Positions 49,252 through 59,042 of a stretch of 64,000 bases of DNA are shown here, one piece after another. Source of the DNA: UBA7672 sp963784415 (GTDB lineage Bacteria; Pseudomonadota; Alphaproteobacteria; Caulobacterales; Hyphomonadaceae); NCBI GenBank assembly GCA_963784415.1, contig CAWARK010000014.1, positions 310,001 through 374,000 on the forward strand, read 5' to 3'. The notes below the pieces were generated by a model, which saw only the letters and a list, made by a program, of their open reading frames with translations, did no database searches and was not told where the DNA came from. Position 1 is the first letter of the stretch; every line of letters starts with the position of its first letter. Made by a program: the position numbers and the translations under genes.

Positions 49252-49629
49252 ATGCTCAACGTCCTTCTTGTAGCCCTCGGGGGCGGCCTCGGCGCCGCCG
49301 GCCGCTATGGCGTCTCGCTCGCCGCCCCGGCGCAGCCGGGCGAATGGCCGTGGGCGACGTTCGCCATCAACGTCATCGGCAGCCTCCTGATCGGCGTCCT
49401 CGGCGGCTGGCTCCTGACAAAAGGCGAGGCGGGCGAACCGATGCGCCTGCTGCTCGGAGTCGGCGTGCTCGGCGGCTTCACGACTTTCTCCGCTTTCTCG
49501 CTCGAGACCATGCGCCTGATCGAGCGCAATGACTGGCTCGGCGCGTCCACATATTCGATCGGCTCGGTCCTCGCTGGCCTCGCCGCAGTTGCGATCGGTC
49601 TGCTCGTGGCGAAACAGGTGTTCGGATGA
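49252..49629 (+). CDS. crcB: Fluoride ion transporter CrcB/Fluc
   Basis: Fluc proteins export fluoride as dual-topology dimers. The 125-residue protein has four hydrophobic segments and the family motifs VALGGGLGAAGRYGVSL, ATFAINVIGSLLIGVLGGWL, and GGFTTFSAFSLETMRL (the pore Phe/Thr stretch). Only 27 bases separate it from the upstream gene, so there is no room for a fluoride riboswitch. Its stop overlaps the next gene as ATGA. Confidence 0.93.
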   Translation: MLNVLLVALGGGLGAAGRYGVSLAAPAQPGEWPWATFAINVIGSLLIGVLGGWLLTKGEAGEPMRLLLGVGVLGGFTTFSAFSLETMRLIERNDWLGASTYSIGSVLAGLAAVAIGLLVAKQVFG

Positions 49630-50654
49630 GCTGGAACGTAGGTCAGGTCGTCAATCTCAGCGTCGATGCGGATGAGGACGACACGCGTCTCGACCGCTGG
49701 CTGAAACGCAAATTCCACGGCCTCACGCAGGGCCAGATCGAGAAAGCGTGCCGCACCGGAGAGATCCGCGTCGACGGCGCCCGCGCCAAGGCCAACACAC
49801 GCGTCAAGGCCGGCCAGACCGTTCGTGTGCCCCCGATGACGGCCGCGAAGGGCAAGGATTCCGAAGACGGCGACGACAAGCCCCGCATGACCGTGAAGGC
49901 GTCCGACGCCGACATGATGCGCTCGCTCGTGATCTTCGAGGACGACCGCATCATCGCGCTCAACAAACCCTCGGGCCTCGCAACGCAAGGTGGCACTGGC
50001 ACGTCACGCCACATCGATGGCCTGTCCCGCGCGCTCGTTGACGACACTGCCGAAAAGCCCCGCCTCGTTCACCGCCTCGACCGCGATACTTCCGGCGTGT
50101 TGATCCTTGCCAAGACAGTTGGCTCGGCAAACCAGCTCAGCAACCTGTTCCGCTCACGCGAGCTCGACAAGATCTACTGGGCCGTCACGCTCGGCGTGCC
50201 GCATCCCGTCAATGGCGACATCCGTGGCTGGATGATCAAATCGACCGGCCCGGGCAGCGACAAAGAGAAAATGCGCACAGCCGAACAGAATGAGAAGGGC
50301 GCAGTCCACGCGCTCACGCTTTATTCGGTTGTCCAGAATGCCGGCCGCAAGGCGGCATGGGTTGCGCTGAAACCGGAAACCGGCCGCACGCACCAGCTCC
50401 GCTTCCACATGGCCGAGATCGGCTGCGCCATCATCGGCGACCGCAAATACACCTGCGATCGCGAGCTGCCGCAGGGCCTCGCCGATGGCCTGCATCTCCA
50501 CGCCCGCGCCCTGCGCCTGCCGGGGCCACGCGGCCCGATCGAGATCGTGGCCGACCTGCCGCCGCACATCAAGCAGACGTTCGAAGTGCTTGGGTTCGAT
50601 GAGAACTCGGCCGAAAACTTCTTCGATCTCCGCAAGCCGCGCCGTATCCGCTAG
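49626..50654 (+). CDS. rluC: RluC/RluD-type 23S rRNA pseudouridine synthase
   Basis: This 342-residue enzyme has an N-terminal S4 RNA-binding domain (DTRLDRWLKRKFHGLTQGQIEKACRTGEIRVDGARAKANTRVKAGQTVRVPP) and a catalytic domain with LNKPSGLATQGG, PRLVHRLDRDTSGVLILAKT (catalytic Asp152) and LKPETGRTHQLRFHMAEIG. The domain order fits RluC, which modifies 23S rRNA, though RluD cannot be excluded. It overlaps crcB by 4 bases. Confidence 0.88.
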   Translation: MSWNVGQVVNLSVDADEDDTRLDRWLKRKFHGLTQGQIEKACRTGEIRVDGARAKANTRVKAGQTVRVPPMTAAKGKDSEDGDDKPRMTVKASDADMMRSLVIFEDDRIIALNKPSGLATQGGTGTSRHIDGLSRALVDDTAEKPRLVHRLDRDTSGVLILAKTVGSANQLSNLFRSRELDKIYWAVTLGVPHPVNGDIRGWMIKSTGPGSDKEKMRTAEQNEKGAVHALTLYSVVQNAGRKAAWVALKPETGRTHQLRFHMAEIGCAIIGDRKYTCDRELPQGLADGLHLHARALRLPGPRGPIEIVADLPPHIKQTFEVLGFDENSAENFFDLRKPRRIR

Positions 50655-50672
50655 CCCGCCCGAGAACAGCCG

Positions 50673-51407
50673 ATGGAATACGCAAAGGGTGTCAAAGGCG
50701 AAATCGACCAGCGGCCGAAACGCTTCTACACCGACGTCTCCATCGCCGCCGAAGATGGCCTCTGGCGCGTCCTGCTCGACAAGCGCGTCCTGCGGACGGC
50801 GGCCGGCAAGCATCTCGCTATTCCCTCGGAACCTCTCGCCAAAGCCATCGCCGCCGAATGGCGCGAGCAGGGCGAGCGCATCGATCTCTACACGATGCAC
50901 GTCACACGCATGGCCTATGGCGCTCTCGATCGCACGCCCGAGGCATGGGCCGCCGCCGCCGCTGAGGCCGCGCGCTTTGCGGGCACAGACCTCGTCTGCT
51001 ATCTCGCCGATGCGCCCGCCGCCCTACGTGATCGCGAACAGGCTGAGTGGGGACCCTTGCGTGAATGGGCCGGACAGGCGCTCGGCGTCACGCTGCACCC
51101 CGCCATCGGCATTGTTCCCATCGAACAGCCCGAGGCATCCCTGCAGGCCGTGCACGCCCACGTCCTGTCGCTGGACGCCTTCCGCAAGGCCGGACTCACC
51201 CACGCGATACCGCTTCTAGGCTCGGCCGTACTCGGCCTCGCCGTCGAACGCAGCCGCCTCACAGCGGTCGAAGCCTACGAACTCTCGCGTCTCGACGAGG
51301 CCTATCAAGCCGAACATTGGGGCGAGGATTCAGAAGCTGCGATACGCACCGCGCGCGGCCGCGCTGAGGCCGCCGCGCTCGATGCGTGGTTCGCGGCGCT
51401 CGCCTAG
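50673..51407 (+). CDS. ATP12-family F1-ATPase assembly chaperone
   Basis: ATP12 chaperones bind the F1 alpha subunit during ATP synthase assembly and are typical of alphaproteobacteria and mitochondria. The 244-residue protein has RPKRFYTDVSIAAEDGLWRVLLDKRVLRTAAGKHLAIPSEPLAKAIAAEW, TMHVTRMAYGALDR, GTDLVCYLAD and AVHAHVLSLDAFRKAGLTHAIPLLGSAVLGLAV, the family pattern. It ends 4 bases into the convergent M28 gene. Confidence 0.9.
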   Translation: MEYAKGVKGEIDQRPKRFYTDVSIAAEDGLWRVLLDKRVLRTAAGKHLAIPSEPLAKAIAAEWREQGERIDLYTMHVTRMAYGALDRTPEAWAAAAAEAARFAGTDLVCYLADAPAALRDREQAEWGPLREWAGQALGVTLHPAIGIVPIEQPEASLQAVHAHVLSLDAFRKAGLTHAIPLLGSAVLGLAVERSRLTAVEAYELSRLDEAYQAEHWGEDSEAAIRTARGRAEAAALDAWFAALA

Positions 51408-53663
51408 GGCGCACCGCCCATCAACGCGACACCTTTATCGAGCTCGTCCGCATAGGCGTTGATCGCCTTTGCCGTCAGCCCGACATACGTGTCTGCATCT
51501 TCCCAGCGCTCGTCCTCGATGGCTTCACGCACGCCGGGCAGGGTCTTCGCGCCATAGCCGGTGAACCGCCCCGGCGCGTAGATCATGTTCTTGTACCAGC
51601 CGCGCCCACCGGGCAGGCCCGGCTCCACCGTCATCGCCTGTTCGGTCTTGCCCGCCAGCGCGACCAGCTTGGCTTTTGCTTCGCCAGACAGCGTCGGCCC
51701 CTTGGCGGCCAGCGTCTTGTCATAGGCCGCAGCGCTCGCTTTCAGCCGCACAACCGCATTTTCCAGCGGCGCGAAATTGAAGAACGGCACAACCTTCAGG
51801 GCAGTCGGCGGGCCGCTGGTCTGTTTCGGATCATCCGACAGCTTGTAAGCCCCGGTCTCGATGAGCTTGGCCTGAGCCAGCTGCGCCTCGCGCTTCGAGC
51901 CAGCGAGCGCCTTCACCTCGTCGAGATAGGTCGACACGGTGTCTGCGAAATCGCCATAGCGCGCCACCGGTGTGTCCTGCTCCGACATGCGCAGCACCAT
52001 GCGCCCGGTCGTCTTCGCCAGCGCGCCGGCATAGGCGAACCCCGGATCGACAAACGTCGAGTGATGCTCCCACGTGTCATACGCCGAGTGATAGACCCCG
52101 CCGCTATCGCCTTCGCCGCCATAGCCCACGTTCAGTGAAGCGATGCCGAGATGCTGCAGGAAGCTCGAATAGTCCGAGCCCGACCCCAGCGGATCGAGCG
52201 GAATGTCTTTCCCTTCGGAAGCCGCCTTGCCCACCGCCTTGGCCCGCTCATTTGCGCCGCCTGCCGCAGCCGCGACCATCGCGCCCGCCCGCGAACGTTT
52301 GTCGACGCTCACGCCCGTCTGCGGATCGGTCACATCGACCGCGACCTTGGTGACGAAGCTCTGCAGCGCATGATTGCCCTCAACGCCGAGGAAGCCGCGG
52401 CCATTGCCGTCCGTGTTGATGTAGATCAGCGCCTTCTGCTTCAGCTCGGTCGCATGCGTTTCCGCCCACTCGGTCGAACCGAGCAGCATCGGCTCTTCAG
52501 CGTCCCAGCTCAGATAGACCAGCGTCCGCTTCGGCTTCCAGCCGGTCTTGGCCAGCTCGCCGATCGCCTTCGCCTCGGCCATCATCGCAATGTGTCCGCT
52601 GATCGGATCGGACGCGCCGAACACCCAGCCGTCATGGTGATTGCCGCGCATCACCCACTGGTCGGGATAGAGCGAGCCCTCCATCTTCGCGACCACGTTG
52701 TAGATCGTCTTCAGCGACCATTCCGACTTCACCACCATATGCGCCTTGGCCGCGTCCGTGCCGCCGACGTGGTAGGTGATCGGGATCGAGCCGCGCCAGT
52801 TCGCCGGCACGACATTGCCGCCCATCGCGCTGAGGAATTTCTCGGCATCGCCATACGAGATCGGCAGCACCGGAATTTTCAGGATCGTCGGCGCATCTTC
52901 GCGCAGCAGCCGCACGGCATCGTCCGTGGCGCCAACGCCCGGCGTCAGCGGATCACCCGGATAGAGCGGCATGTCGGCCACCGACCCGCGCTGGAAGCCC
53001 TGGCGGCGGCCGCGCCGCGCCCTTGGGATAAACGTCGTCCTGCGAGAAGCCATCGTCGCGCGGATCGGAATAGATGATGCACCCGACCGCGCCATGGTCC
53101 TGCGCCAGCTTCGGCTTCAGCCCGCGCCAGCCCTGGCCATAGCGGGCGATCACGATCTTGCCCTTCACATCGACGCCCATGCGCTCCAGCGCCTTGTAGT
53201 CGTCGGGCATGCCGTAGTTCACATAGACGATCGGCGCCGTCACATCGCCATCGCCCTGGAAGGCGACATAAGCCGGCAACTCATTCTTGGTGCGGCTCGA
53301 CGTGGCGTCGCCCGGAATGGGCCGCTCGGTCAGCGTCGCGGCGAACTTCTTCGGCGTCGTCAGTTCAAGCGATACTTTAAGCGGCGTCGGATACAGCACC
53401 TTGAACGTCTCGATGTGCGCGTCCCATCCCCACGCCTTGAACTGCGCGAGCGTGTCCTCGGCGTTCAGCTTGTCATGCGCTGATCCGACATGGTTCGGCT
53501 CGGCCGCCATCTTCTTCATCCAGCCGTCCATTTCCGGCGGCGAGATGAAGGTGTCGAACGCCTTCTCGAGGTCTGGCAGGGTCGTCGCCTGCTGCGAGAG
53601 CACCGGCGTAGCCAGCAGACCGGCGGCCAGCACGCTGGCAGCCAACAGAACTATCTTGCGCAT
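51404..53663 (-). pseudogene. M28B (glutamate carboxypeptidase II-like) peptidase with one frameshift
   Basis: Start ATG 53663 opens a signal peptide (MRKIVLLAASVLAAGLL), then the N-terminal and PA-domain part runs in one frame to about 53011 (VYPKGAARPP). The sequence continues in the next frame with GFQRGSVADMPLYPGDPLTPG, the family's PSMA-like motif. The shift lies in GGCGGCGG (53001-53010) and fits one extra base. The remainder is intact with all metal-ligand motifs: NHHDGWVFGASDP, SWDAEEPMLLGS, INTDGNG and VYHSAYDTW. Dimerisation-domain residues follow to the stop. It is a recent pseudogene or carries a sequence error. Confidence 0.85.
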
Positions 53664-53780
53664 GATCCGTCCCACGGTTGTTGCGTTCGCAGCTAGGCAC
53701 TTCCCGTAAACGGGGGCAAGCCGCTGCAACGACACTCATGGCCACAAGGCGTCATTTTTGCGCGATTACGCACCAGATTG

Positions 53781-54161
53781 TCAGGCGTCCGGAATTGAGA
53801 CTTCGATCGCCGTGATGATCACGTTCGACTGGCACGGGTTGGCCGCGCCCTCCGCACCCGGATCATTCTTGTCGAGCACATAGCCGGAGACGTTCATCAC
53901 CCGGTCCGAAAAGTCCGGCGTCGGCATCCCGGCCAGCGACAGCAGAACGCCGGAAACACATGGGCCGTTGTCGGCGGGCTTCGTCGCCGTCGGATACAGT
54001 CTGAAGCTGCGGCCGTCGATCACCAGCCAACCTGTCAGCGTCGGCGCATCGCCATCCGCAGACGGCTTGAGACCGGCAAGATCGAACGTCGGTTTCGCCG
54101 CAGGGGCCGGCGCGGTGCATGCCGCCGCCAGCATTACGCAACAGGCCAAAATTCCGCGCAT
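53781..54161 (-). CDS. Small putative lipoprotein, unknown function
   Basis: The 126-residue product starts MMRGILACCVMLAAACTAP, a lipoprotein signal with lipobox LAAAC. The mature part is beta-rich (TLTGWLVIDGRSFRLYPTATKPADNGPCVSGVLLSLAG, then NVSGYVLDKNDPGAEGAANPCQSNVIITAIEVSIPDA) with two Cys that may pair. GGAG lies a few bases before the ATG pair at 54158-54161. No family recognised. Confidence 0.7.
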   Translation of the reverse strand: MRGILACCVMLAAACTAPAPAAKPTFDLAGLKPSADGDAPTLTGWLVIDGRSFRLYPTATKPADNGPCVSGVLLSLAGMPTPDFSDRVMNVSGYVLDKNDPGAEGAANPCQSNVIITAIEVSIPDA

Positions 54162-54240
54162 CATCTGCTCCACGCTCGCCCAATCAAGGCTCCGCTTCTG
54201 CGAAGCCCTTTGCAAGCATCGGCAGCAGGCCGCGCTGCGC

Positions 54241-55326
54241 CTAGCCTTCCATGCCCGCACGTTGCGCACACGCGTAAGCAAACTGCGCCAGCGGCGCCAC
54301 GCGACCTTCGTTCTGCGCCGCCGCCGCATTGCTCGCCGTGCCATCACGCACACGTCCGACGATGCCTTGCAGGATGCCCGCAAGGCGGAAAGCGTTGTAC
54401 GCGAAGAAATAGTCGATGTTCGGAATGCCCTTGCGGCCCGTCAGCTCGCAATAACGCGCGACATACTGGTCCTTGTTCGGAATGCCGTAGGACGGATCGC
54501 CTATGACGCCCGCGATCGACGGCCGCTGCGGATCAGATGACGGCATCACCCACGACATCAGGTGATAGGTGAAGTCCGCCAGCGGATCGCCCAGCGTCGC
54601 CAGCTCCCAGTCGAGCACCGCCAGCACACGCGGCTCGGTCGGGTGCAGCACCATGTTGTCGATGCGATAGTCGCCGTGAACGATGGTGGTGATCTCGCCC
54701 GGCGGAATGTTCTTCGGCAGCCAGTCGATCAGCTTGTCCATCTCCGGGATCTTGGTTGTCTCGGACATCTGGTATTGCTTGGTCCAGCGATGAATCTGGC
54801 GCGCGACATAGTCGCCTTCCTTGCCAAAGCCTTCCAGCCCGGCCTTCTTCCAGTCGACATTATGCAGCGCCGCAAACGTCGAGACCTTTGCTTCGTAAAT
54901 CGCGCTGCGCTGTGCCGGCGTGTAGTCGGGCAGGGTCGCGTCCCACAGGATGCGGCCCTCGACCATGTCCATGATGTAGAACATCGTGCCGGTGACGCTC
55001 TCGTCCTCGCACAGCCCGTAGGGCTTGGCGACCGGGAAGCCGAGCGGGTAGAGCGCAGCGATCACGCGATACTCACGATCCACCGCATGCGCCGACGGCA
55101 ACAGCTTGCCCGGCGGCTTCTTCCGCATCACGTATTTCTTGGTCGGCGTGATCAGCTGATAGGTCGGGTTCGACTGCCCGCCCTTGAACTGGCGCACCGT
55201 CAGCGGACCCGTATAGCCCTCGACATGCGTCTCCATCCATGCCGCGAGCTTTGCCTCGTCGAACTTGTGGCTGTCGGCGACGTCCTTGGTGCCGGAAAAT
55301 AGGTCGCTCGGGGTCGCGTCTGCCAT
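54241..55326 (-). CDS. Aminoglycoside phosphotransferase-like (APH/ACAD10-type) kinase
   Basis: A 361-residue protein-kinase-fold enzyme. It has SNPTYQLITPTKKYVMRKKPPGKLLPSAHAVDREYRVIAAL (ATP-binding Lys region), FYIMDMVEGRILWDA, the catalytic HGDYRIDNMVLH and the metal-binding DWELATLGDPLADFTYHL. This subgroup resembles the kinase domain of ACAD10, linked to 4-hydroxy-acid breakdown, and is often near acyl-CoA dehydrogenases, but none is here. ATG 55326 (MADATPSDL) is preferred over ATG 55344. Its substrate is unknown. Confidence 0.85.
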   Translation of the reverse strand: MADATPSDLFSGTKDVADSHKFDEAKLAAWMETHVEGYTGPLTVRQFKGGQSNPTYQLITPTKKYVMRKKPPGKLLPSAHAVDREYRVIAALYPLGFPVAKPYGLCEDESVTGTMFYIMDMVEGRILWDATLPDYTPAQRSAIYEAKVSTFAALHNVDWKKAGLEGFGKEGDYVARQIHRWTKQYQMSETTKIPEMDKLIDWLPKNIPPGEITTIVHGDYRIDNMVLHPTEPRVLAVLDWELATLGDPLADFTYHLMSWVMPSSDPQRPSIAGVIGDPSYGIPNKDQYVARYCELTGRKGIPNIDYFFAYNAFRLAGILQGIVGRVRDGTASNAAAAQNEGRVAPLAQFAYACAQRAGMEG

Positions 55327-55438
55327 GGTCCGCCCTGTCCGCATTCAACCGGTCTGACGCCGGCCATATACTGGTGGTTAGAACCTGATTAGGACCGTTC
55401 AACCCCCTTGGTCGAGGGCTTTTTTGCTCCGGGCTGAC

Positions 55439-56725
55439 CTAGCCCCGCTCCAGCGCCCGCCACGCGATATCGCGCCGGCAGAATCCGTCCGGCCAGTCGA
55501 TCAGGTCGACCGCCTCATACGCCCGCGCGACAGCCTGCTTCAGCGTCGGCGCACTCGCCGTGACGTTCAGCACCCGCCCGCCATTGGCGACGACATCGTC
55601 ACCCTTCATCGCCGTGCCTGCATGAAACACGACAACGCCCGGCACGTCGCCCGCCGCGTCCAGCCCGCCGATCACGCCGCCCTTTTTCGGCTCGCCCGGA
55701 TACCCCGCGCCCGCCATCACCACGGCCACCGCCGGATCGGAGAACCGCTCCAGCCGCTTGCACCCGGCAAGGCCGCCCGTCGCGCACGCCAGCAATTGCG
55801 GCAGCGGATCTTCCTTCAGCCGCGTCATGATCACCTGACACTCGGGATCACCAAACCGCACATTGTATTCCACAACCCGCGGCCCGTGCGCCGCGTCGAT
55901 CATCAGCCCGACGAACAGCACGCCGCTATACGGCCGGCCGTCCTTCTTCATGCCCTGTATGGTCGGCGTGACGATCTCCGCCATCACGCGATCCTGCATC
56001 GCCTGATCGAGGATCGGCGCCGGCGAATAGGCCCCCATGCCGCCCGTGTTCGGCCCCGTGTCGCCATCGCCCACGCGCTTGTGGTCCTGCGCCCCGGCCA
56101 GCGCCACGGCCGTATCGCCATCGCACAGCGCGAAGAAGCTCGCTTCCTCGCCGTGCATGAACTCCTCGATCACCAGCGACGCCGACGCCGCGCCGAACTT
56201 GCCGCCCAGCATGGCGTCGATCTCGGCCTCGGCCTCGGCCTTGCTCTCGGCGATCACCACGCCCTTGCCAGCCGCCAGACCATCCGCCTTCAGCACGTAG
56301 GGCGGGCCATCGAATGTCTTGAGATACGCCTTCGCCTCGGTCGTCTGTTCCGCCGTGAACCGCCGATACCGTGCAGTCGGGATATTGTACTTCGCCATGA
56401 AGTCCTTGGAGAACCCTTTCGAGCCCTCCAGCATCGCCGCCCGCGCCGATGGCCCGAACACCGGCACGTCGATCGCACGCAGCTTGTCCGCCAGCCCCAT
56501 CACCAGCGGAACCTCCGGCCCCACGATCACCAGATGCGGCCGCTCGTTCTTCGCCAGCTCGACCAGACCCGCAATATCGTCCGCCGCCACGGCCACGCAC
56601 TCGGCGATGTCCGCGATCCCCGGATTGCCCGGCGCTGCCAGAATTTGCGTCACGCGCGGGCTCTGCTTCAGCTTCCACGCCAGCGCATGTTCCCGGCCCC
56701 CGCTTCCGACGATGAGAATCTTCAT
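55439..56725 (-). CDS. purD: Phosphoribosylamine-glycine ligase
   Basis: PurD makes glycinamide ribonucleotide, the second step of purine synthesis. The 428-residue ATP-grasp protein starts MKILIVGSGGREHALAWKL and has LVIVGPEVPLVMGLADKLRA, YVLKADGLAAGKGVVIAES, IEEFMHGEEASFFALCDG, DHKRVGDGDTGPNTGGMGAYSPAP and VVEYNVRFGDPECQVIM. It is complete and in one frame, with ATG 56725. Confidence 0.97.
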   Translation of the reverse strand: MKILIVGSGGREHALAWKLKQSPRVTQILAAPGNPGIADIAECVAVAADDIAGLVELAKNERPHLVIVGPEVPLVMGLADKLRAIDVPVFGPSARAAMLEGSKGFSKDFMAKYNIPTARYRRFTAEQTTEAKAYLKTFDGPPYVLKADGLAAGKGVVIAESKAEAEAEIDAMLGGKFGAASASLVIEEFMHGEEASFFALCDGDTAVALAGAQDHKRVGDGDTGPNTGGMGAYSPAPILDQAMQDRVMAEIVTPTIQGMKKDGRPYSGVLFVGLMIDAAHGPRVVEYNVRFGDPECQVIMTRLKEDPLPQLLACATGGLAGCKRLERFSDPAVAVVMAGAGYPGEPKKGGVIGGLDAAGDVPGVVVFHAGTAMKGDDVVANGGRVLNVTASAPTLKQAVARAYEAVDLIDWPDGFCRRDIAWRALERG

Positions 56726-56833
56726 GCGATCTGCCCAGCCGGCTCAAGTCTGCTATAGTCGAAGCGGGATTAGTACGGCCCCGGCACGGAATACAACCCG
56801 TCGCGGGCCACAGGGGTGGAAACTGGGCGATCC

Positions 56834-57262
56834 ATGCCAGCCAGCTTCGAATTCTCCCGCGACAGCGACCTCACCGGCTTCTGGTCCGGTGAATATTGGT
56901 ACGACAGCACCAACAGCCCAACGCCGTTTTCAGCTCACCTGGAGGACATCTCCGGCGCCCTGATCGGCACGACGCTGGAACCCGCCACTTTCGGCGCGCC
57001 CGGCCTCACCGAATTGTCAGCCGACATCAAGGGCGGTCGTTCCGGCCCCAGCCTCTATTTCACGAAGGTCTACCACCCGGCCCGAGGCGTTCACCGCCAC
57101 CCCATCCACTATTCGGGCATTTCGAACGACAAGTTCACCCAGATCGAAGGCGACTGGCGCATGCCAGACGGTTTCTCCGGCCGCTTCGTGATGTACCGCG
57201 CCTCCTTCGGCGTCAAAGCCGCGGTCGAGAAGCGCAAGAAGGCGATCGTTCTGAAGCGCTAG
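56834..57262 (+). CDS. Hypothetical protein, beta-rich
   Basis: The product (142 residues from ATG 56834; GTG 56816 would give 148) looks like a small beta-barrel: LTGFWSGEYWYDSTNSPTPFSAHLEDISGALIGTTLEPA, LYFTKVYHPARGVHRHPIHYSGISNDKFTQIEGDWRMPDGFSGRFVMYRA. The pattern resembles lipocalin/THAP4-like or DUF1579-like folds, but I make no assignment. TATAGT at 56754-56759 may be its promoter -10 box, although the -35 is poor. The end overlaps the convergent TIR gene by 4 bases. Confidence 0.65.
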   Translation: MPASFEFSRDSDLTGFWSGEYWYDSTNSPTPFSAHLEDISGALIGTTLEPATFGAPGLTELSADIKGGRSGPSLYFTKVYHPARGVHRHPIHYSGISNDKFTQIEGDWRMPDGFSGRFVMYRASFGVKAAVEKRKKAIVLKR

Positions 57263-58890
57263 CCGGCCGGCGTCGCATCCCAGGCCGCAATGAAAGCCGC
57301 GTTCAACGCCGCAGCGGATCGCGGATCCAGCATCAGCAGGGTCTGGCCGGTGAAACGTCCGGGCGGCGCACCGGGTTCGACCGCGCGCAATGCCCGCACG
57401 GCATCGCTCGCCGCCTCGGCTGCGCCGGTCAGCTGTTTGAGCGCGGCGCGCATGGCCAGCGTACGGATATGTTGCGGATTGTTGCTGTAAGCGTGGTCAA
57501 TCACATCGCTCGCTGCATCCAGCTGGCCGCACTGGAAAAGCGCCACCGCTCTCATATGGAGACACTCGGACATGAGACGGGTGCCGGGCGCGAGCCGGTC
57601 CCACGCGTCCACGCTGGCGATGGCCTGCTCGCCATGCCCTTGCTGGACGTGAATCAGCGTGTGCACGAAATGTAGCATGGGGTTGTTCGGCATCTGCGGC
57701 AGGAGACGTTCGATATGGCGGCGCGCATCGTCTGGCCGGCCGGCGATAACCATTGAGCTGGCGCATCGCCAGGCGACCGAAGCATCCTTCTGGTCAAGGA
57801 CGAGGGCCTTGCCGACTTCGGCGAGGATTTCCGGCCGCCGGCTGATATCGCTTCCGCCTTCCTCCAGATGCTTGAAGGCCAGCGCCGACGCCAGCACCGC
57901 ATGGGCGAGCGCAAAATCCGGCGCGATCGCGACTGCGCGCCGCGCCTCGGCTATCGCGCCGAATAGGTTCTCGCCCATCAGCGCTTCGGCCCGCAGCACC
58001 AGCTCGTGCACCGTATGCGCGCCGGCTTGCAGCACGCGGTCGCTTTCGAGATTCCTGACCTTGATATGAAGGTGCGCCGCGACCTCGGTGACGAGTTCCT
58101 CCTGCAGCACTGCCAGTTCGGCCAGCGGCCTGTCGAATTTCTGCGTCCACAGAACCGCGCCGGTCTCGGCCTCGACCAGTTGCGCCGTCACCCGCAAGGT
58201 CTCCCCGACGCGCCGAAGATTACCCTCCAGAAGATAGCGCACGCCGAGTTCACGCCCCACGGCGCGCAGGTCGATTGCCTGGCCCCGCCACCCGGCAGTG
58301 GCGCCGGCCGCCAGGATCTTCAGGTCGGGGCTGAGCGTGAGCGCTGCGACGATGTCCTCCACCATGCCGACCGCGAAGGCCTCGTCCTCGGCAAGCCCAG
58401 AGCGATTGGCGAAAGGCAGCACGGCCAGCGCGGGCGCCGTCCCCATCGCGACGGGCTTCGGCGGCGGAGCAGCAGCGGTCGACGCAACCTGCGCCCGCTC
58501 GGCATTCACAAACCGCGTCACGTCGGCCAGGAAAGCCAGCCACGCCTTGTCGCCCGGCTCGCCCCGCCAGTGCGACAGCTCCGCCGTCTGAACCAGCTCG
58601 AACATGATCGGCCGCTCGCACGCCTCGATCATGCACGGCACAAGCGTCCGGTTCCGATCCGCCAGCGTGGCCTCCGCCCGCACCCACCGCGACACAACCG
58701 AGCGCGGCGACCACAGCACCACCACCGTCTTCGCCGTCCGCAACGCCGTCTCGGTTACCTCGTCATAAGCCTCGCCGGACTTGAGCGCGGTGTCCCACCA
58801 GACGTCGAAACCCTGCGCCGCAAAAGCGTCGGCAAACACTCTCGCGCGCGTCTGATCCTCGCGATTATAGGAGAGGAAGATATCCGGCAC
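57259..58890 (-). CDS. TIR domain - TolB-like domain - TPR protein
   Basis: A 543-residue, three-part protein. Residues 1-130 form a TIR domain: IFLSYNREDQTRARVFADAF (box 1), VWWDTALKSGEAYDEVTETALRTAKTVVVLWSPRS, then RWVRAEA with Glu73 at the position of the NADase catalytic Glu of SARM1-like TIRs. An Ala/Pro linker leads to a TolB N-terminal/FlgO-like domain (ALAVLPFANRSGLAEDEAFAVGMVEDIVAALTL to YLLEGNLRRVGETLRVTAQLVEAETGAVLW). The last 250 residues are TPR-like helices. The TolB-TPR part is normally seen with adenylate cyclase domains; here TIR takes that place. No membrane segment. Role unknown; NAD cleavage is inferred only from the Glu. Confidence 0.85.
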   Translation of the reverse strand: MPDIFLSYNREDQTRARVFADAFAAQGFDVWWDTALKSGEAYDEVTETALRTAKTVVVLWSPRSVVSRWVRAEATLADRNRTLVPCMIEACERPIMFELVQTAELSHWRGEPGDKAWLAFLADVTRFVNAERAQVASTAAAPPPKPVAMGTAPALAVLPFANRSGLAEDEAFAVGMVEDIVAALTLSPDLKILAAGATAGWRGQAIDLRAVGRELGVRYLLEGNLRRVGETLRVTAQLVEAETGAVLWTQKFDRPLAELAVLQEELVTEVAAHLHIKVRNLESDRVLQAGAHTVHELVLRAEALMGENLFGAIAEARRAVAIAPDFALAHAVLASALAFKHLEEGGSDISRRPEILAEVGKALVLDQKDASVAWRCASSMVIAGRPDDARRHIERLLPQMPNNPMLHFVHTLIHVQQGHGEQAIASVDAWDRLAPGTRLMSECLHMRAVALFQCGQLDAASDVIDHAYSNNPQHIRTLAMRAALKQLTGAAEAASDAVRALRAVEPGAPPGRFTGQTLLMLDPRSAAALNAAFIAAWDATPAG

Positions 58891-59042
58891 GCGCCGACCC
58901 CGCTGGCTTCTCCGGGAGACCTACAGGACCGGCCCCGGAAGGTCCAATCTGTCGATCTGCAAGGTGCGGTTCGCGATTTTAGGTCTGGACGGGCTTTCGC
59001 ACATGGCTGCCCCCTCCCGGAATCTCGCCCTATAACGCTCCC

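Noticed and set aside
57259..57262. Overlap of the TIR gene with the convergent gene as a toxin-antitoxin pair
   Set aside because: The genes are convergent, not an operon, and the partner has no antitoxin features.
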